Below are positions 50,601 to 50,660 of a DNA stretch of 50,660 bases, piece after piece. A program made the position numbers and the translations under genes. The notes beneath the pieces are model-generated. The model did not search any database. It was not told the DNA's origin and saw nothing but the letters and a program-made list of their open reading frames with translations. Origin of the DNA: GCA-2746235 sp049609225 (lineage in GTDB: Bacteria > Planctomycetota > UBA1135); contig JBMYYH010000008.1 in assembly GCA_049609225.1 (NCBI GenBank), positions 1-50,660 on the forward strand, read 5' to 3'. Every line of letters begins with the position of its first letter. Positions within the stretch are counted from its first letter, which is position 1.

Positions 50601-50660
50601 GGATCCTGTTCATGCAACAGGGTCAGGGCCTCATCGTAGACCGCGACGGCATCCGTGCGG
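44603..50660 (-). CDS. Giant tetratricopeptide-repeat protein, 5' end outside the window
   Basis: The frame is open from the stop at 44603 to the window edge, giving at least 2018 residues with no N-terminus. The upstream bases still encode TPR-like sequence (VAVYDEALTLLHEQDPRYV), and the apparent start at 50617 is only an internal TTG. Helical repeats of about 34 residues run throughout, for example LEQGETEAARELWDYFL and VGDKAMALGMFQDLALN. They are strongly acidic with many Leu/Ala/Glu. No catalytic domain was recognised, and the protein ends SHEAFFFH. TPR arrays act as protein-interaction scaffolds. Partners, localisation and signal peptide cannot be judged. A long plus-strand ORF inside it (47234-49588) is an antisense shadow. 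Confidence 0.85.
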   Translation of the reverse strand, partial: RTDAVAVYDEALTLLHEQDPRYVTLLLRRAMLSMQDASEAKDALAEFAASDACDPEMRNRAAVVLALLGRPQDAIDLFVVSGEGSKLFRQEIRMAEWAVKADDAEAAQEWAWKARTTAVLRRDRYYALTVLSEAHRLDDSLDALLESFANAEQLDPQSHEAWIGLLRETGKYDVAVALFEEDADANGFDDASRRELLEMYREAGRSEEMVAQYRLLMQAEPRNTLWPEGLSRFYLEQGETEAARELWDYFLHDAEPGLVLVAAAEALMGLGQDDLATACAERCIEAEAGHFAALQFLFDMHRLRGELEEAAAVLERTDTLAPLDSPARMQLAESFERIGDQQRAVDVLEQLRSAREGLALSEDLEMRLAWLHSEVGNEDLALERWRELWRRVDSIPRRRYVEDRLMSVASRLGKLADIAIELEGRLYAGTADERDSGLLVRLYTKVGDPVSATEIIEEFLKQSGGSAVVALEEKARVFMSCNDYHNYERTVRQLIEVHPEGEADYLQQIAMSMLERGKPDEVRVVLKRLETLESQATSAEFEAGVLALSGMEPEAIQAYRRGLANNPDRIESYLMMASLMEKVGDKAMALGMFQDLALNADKDDLFIIAIDGLLNLDAQGGVLEWARRLTLERLARRHDKVYLYQLLADLGEQADDNESRIIALQQSLAIAGDRRVSVVRELMDLVAGRNNSVIFIGGQPRPAKGDRQLHFGRRLIGLGQMVPPQVYLDLGRTFLARGAVSDASKTFRLARDLPDYDHFQKDVAGLFEQNGYLDLAAETYRRVLIGDSTNVGLLVKVGELQEQLSDDAGAAGFYRRAVELLLSRRPLMVGDQEGESTEKYSRWAARNVDDFDKYFERASNGFLVTYPAAAIPSYLEQQALTLSEEVERASTEQDRLEEPLPWNRFPRLFRRSQYLRRLALSYGELQLAEEMDRRLLDAFPEDDKMLEVMVKERIRWGLNNAAHELLLASGRPTEEVDGLLWLIGKGEAAAATELVAIDEALRLLLPMLTTGKLEDARLLLRRVDFAGVDAKRGNDVGALYSAAAMIGDPELSLYLGRNWVRLLLNGERVPNYYTLGPILQRISASLTEELRLSFYQYFVQLVLEDSDKYGELLVLLPQIQKEVSTPLIESEELVALVTDKAQSFVYTLGPLLLMAPEEERVGIASAVYTKVAPTMRTYFLFGLMDVEVGPLGASMEEQILDWLRETNGEDDSMPMSYLLGEITSDEAMETNGSLIRGVIGVLMELNPESLDARYGNLRLLVFDKKEEEAMPLAVELYYHPKVQDEENWDAMMIREFIKSDLLPKAPERFLAYFDAEIDTGAPSLERAEQRLDLIRSLKNDDLYLEALQQACADLPDEMRLQKQLIHFLNGQRQYAEADALLASLIEDEPEDLELANLRLSLWSGRENSVQVWDALQQVLALEEEEAAEVEVEEESAEKLPRPTFPLVKEAMKEENLDAATTLLRRMWRTFPVGNNSRRIYFSRNARWTQGMWPLDEDAEEATEEELAEQKANMKRLMRGGLDAYREPLSREEQEAQGEDTGPERKLAWEVLAAEDFGAAEIQRFLRQNGPQSLGHYTTLFDALAGAYGVRFGEEQAVSDLIAKVEAGDALKYEILLLLSLLERYPETMGPHVQGVLDEFTDSLHPRDASQLLRLASVMAATGARERAVDLYRWCSTLTSSGSRYYFEDEEDFASIDVGQLVREMRKNLESGEDLIAIVEQALAMSKPGDNPWELADYQRLTLNTWIALLEPAEALEKCRDICAAADKDDINRWSSFSHMAAWLYAHEGEYERAVACLEAYFEPSQGFGRWRPTLQSSGMLKRLFPEDASAWKDANAWLRLIGPILLEWGQEDLLVQTDALKAVALAVVRLHQHGDVEGAQLLFVALDDQDFVSQEASLWIADAARRIGLTERADTIEEELFDLGKLNPVRTVEALERRVAAGEIDSVLAYGEDLVAYRQPQEILELMHKVASDAGKTELATTWSERLESAKAAQEKLDAYWEEKRANNPISHEAFFFH

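Overview
The window is GC-rich bacterial chromosome. It most likely comes from a planctomycete (Planctomycetota). This rests on recalled family features: a DUF1570-type HExxH peptidase with a C-terminal lamin-G-like domain, an FG-GAP protein and a beta-propeller protein carrying C-terminal modules I associate with planctomycete exoproteins, very large TPR and carboxypeptidase-regulatory-like proteins, and few Shine-Dalgarno sequences. No 16S gene is present, so the assignment is an inference. No mobile elements, CRISPR arrays or phage genes were seen, and no gene-free stretch exceeds 300 bases.

Layout. 1-1183 (minus): an ECF sigma factor, its membrane anti-sigma factor and a third membrane-anchored gene cut by the edge. 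1270-8545: ribBA, a membrane-anchored trypsin-like protease, the HExxH peptidase, tilS and gap. 8654-27313: six large paralogous exported proteins (about 780-870 residues, all plus strand), falling into three related pairs in the order A1, B1, A2, B2, C1, C2. The array is interrupted by a YqhA-type membrane protein, pgk and an FG-GAP protein. gap and pgk, often adjacent in bacteria, are thus 8.6 kb apart. 27416-33409: a winged-helix regulator, a Tat-exported aldo/keto reductase, an apparently frameshifted secreted protein, a kinase-like protein lacking the catalytic Asp next to a methyltransferase, a lipocalin-like protein, and an SPFH/band-7 gene followed by a ribbon-helix-helix gene with a perfect palindrome in the promoter region.

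33537-41700: nrdAB (class I ribonucleotide reductase) behind two NrdR-box-like sites 31 bp apart, small membrane and lipoprotein genes, a uracil-DNA-glycosylase-family gene, rpe, accD, a degenerate receiver-domain protein and a TrmJ-like RNA methyltransferase. 41747-50660: a seven-bladed propeller protein, tRNA-Asn with promoter and terminator, another exported protein, and a giant TPR protein (more than 2018 residues, N-terminus outside the window).

Two patterns stand out. First, the six-gene family shares one architecture (N-terminal hydrophobic anchor, acidic linker, serial beta domains, a central carboxypeptidase-regulatory-like domain, a GDPRL-x3-DLR-like signature, a C-terminal helix) and has no function I can name. 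Second, many transcription-unit-leading genes carry a TAnnnT hexamer 5-9 bases before the start codon, usually without a Shine-Dalgarno sequence. This is the geometry expected of leaderless mRNAs.
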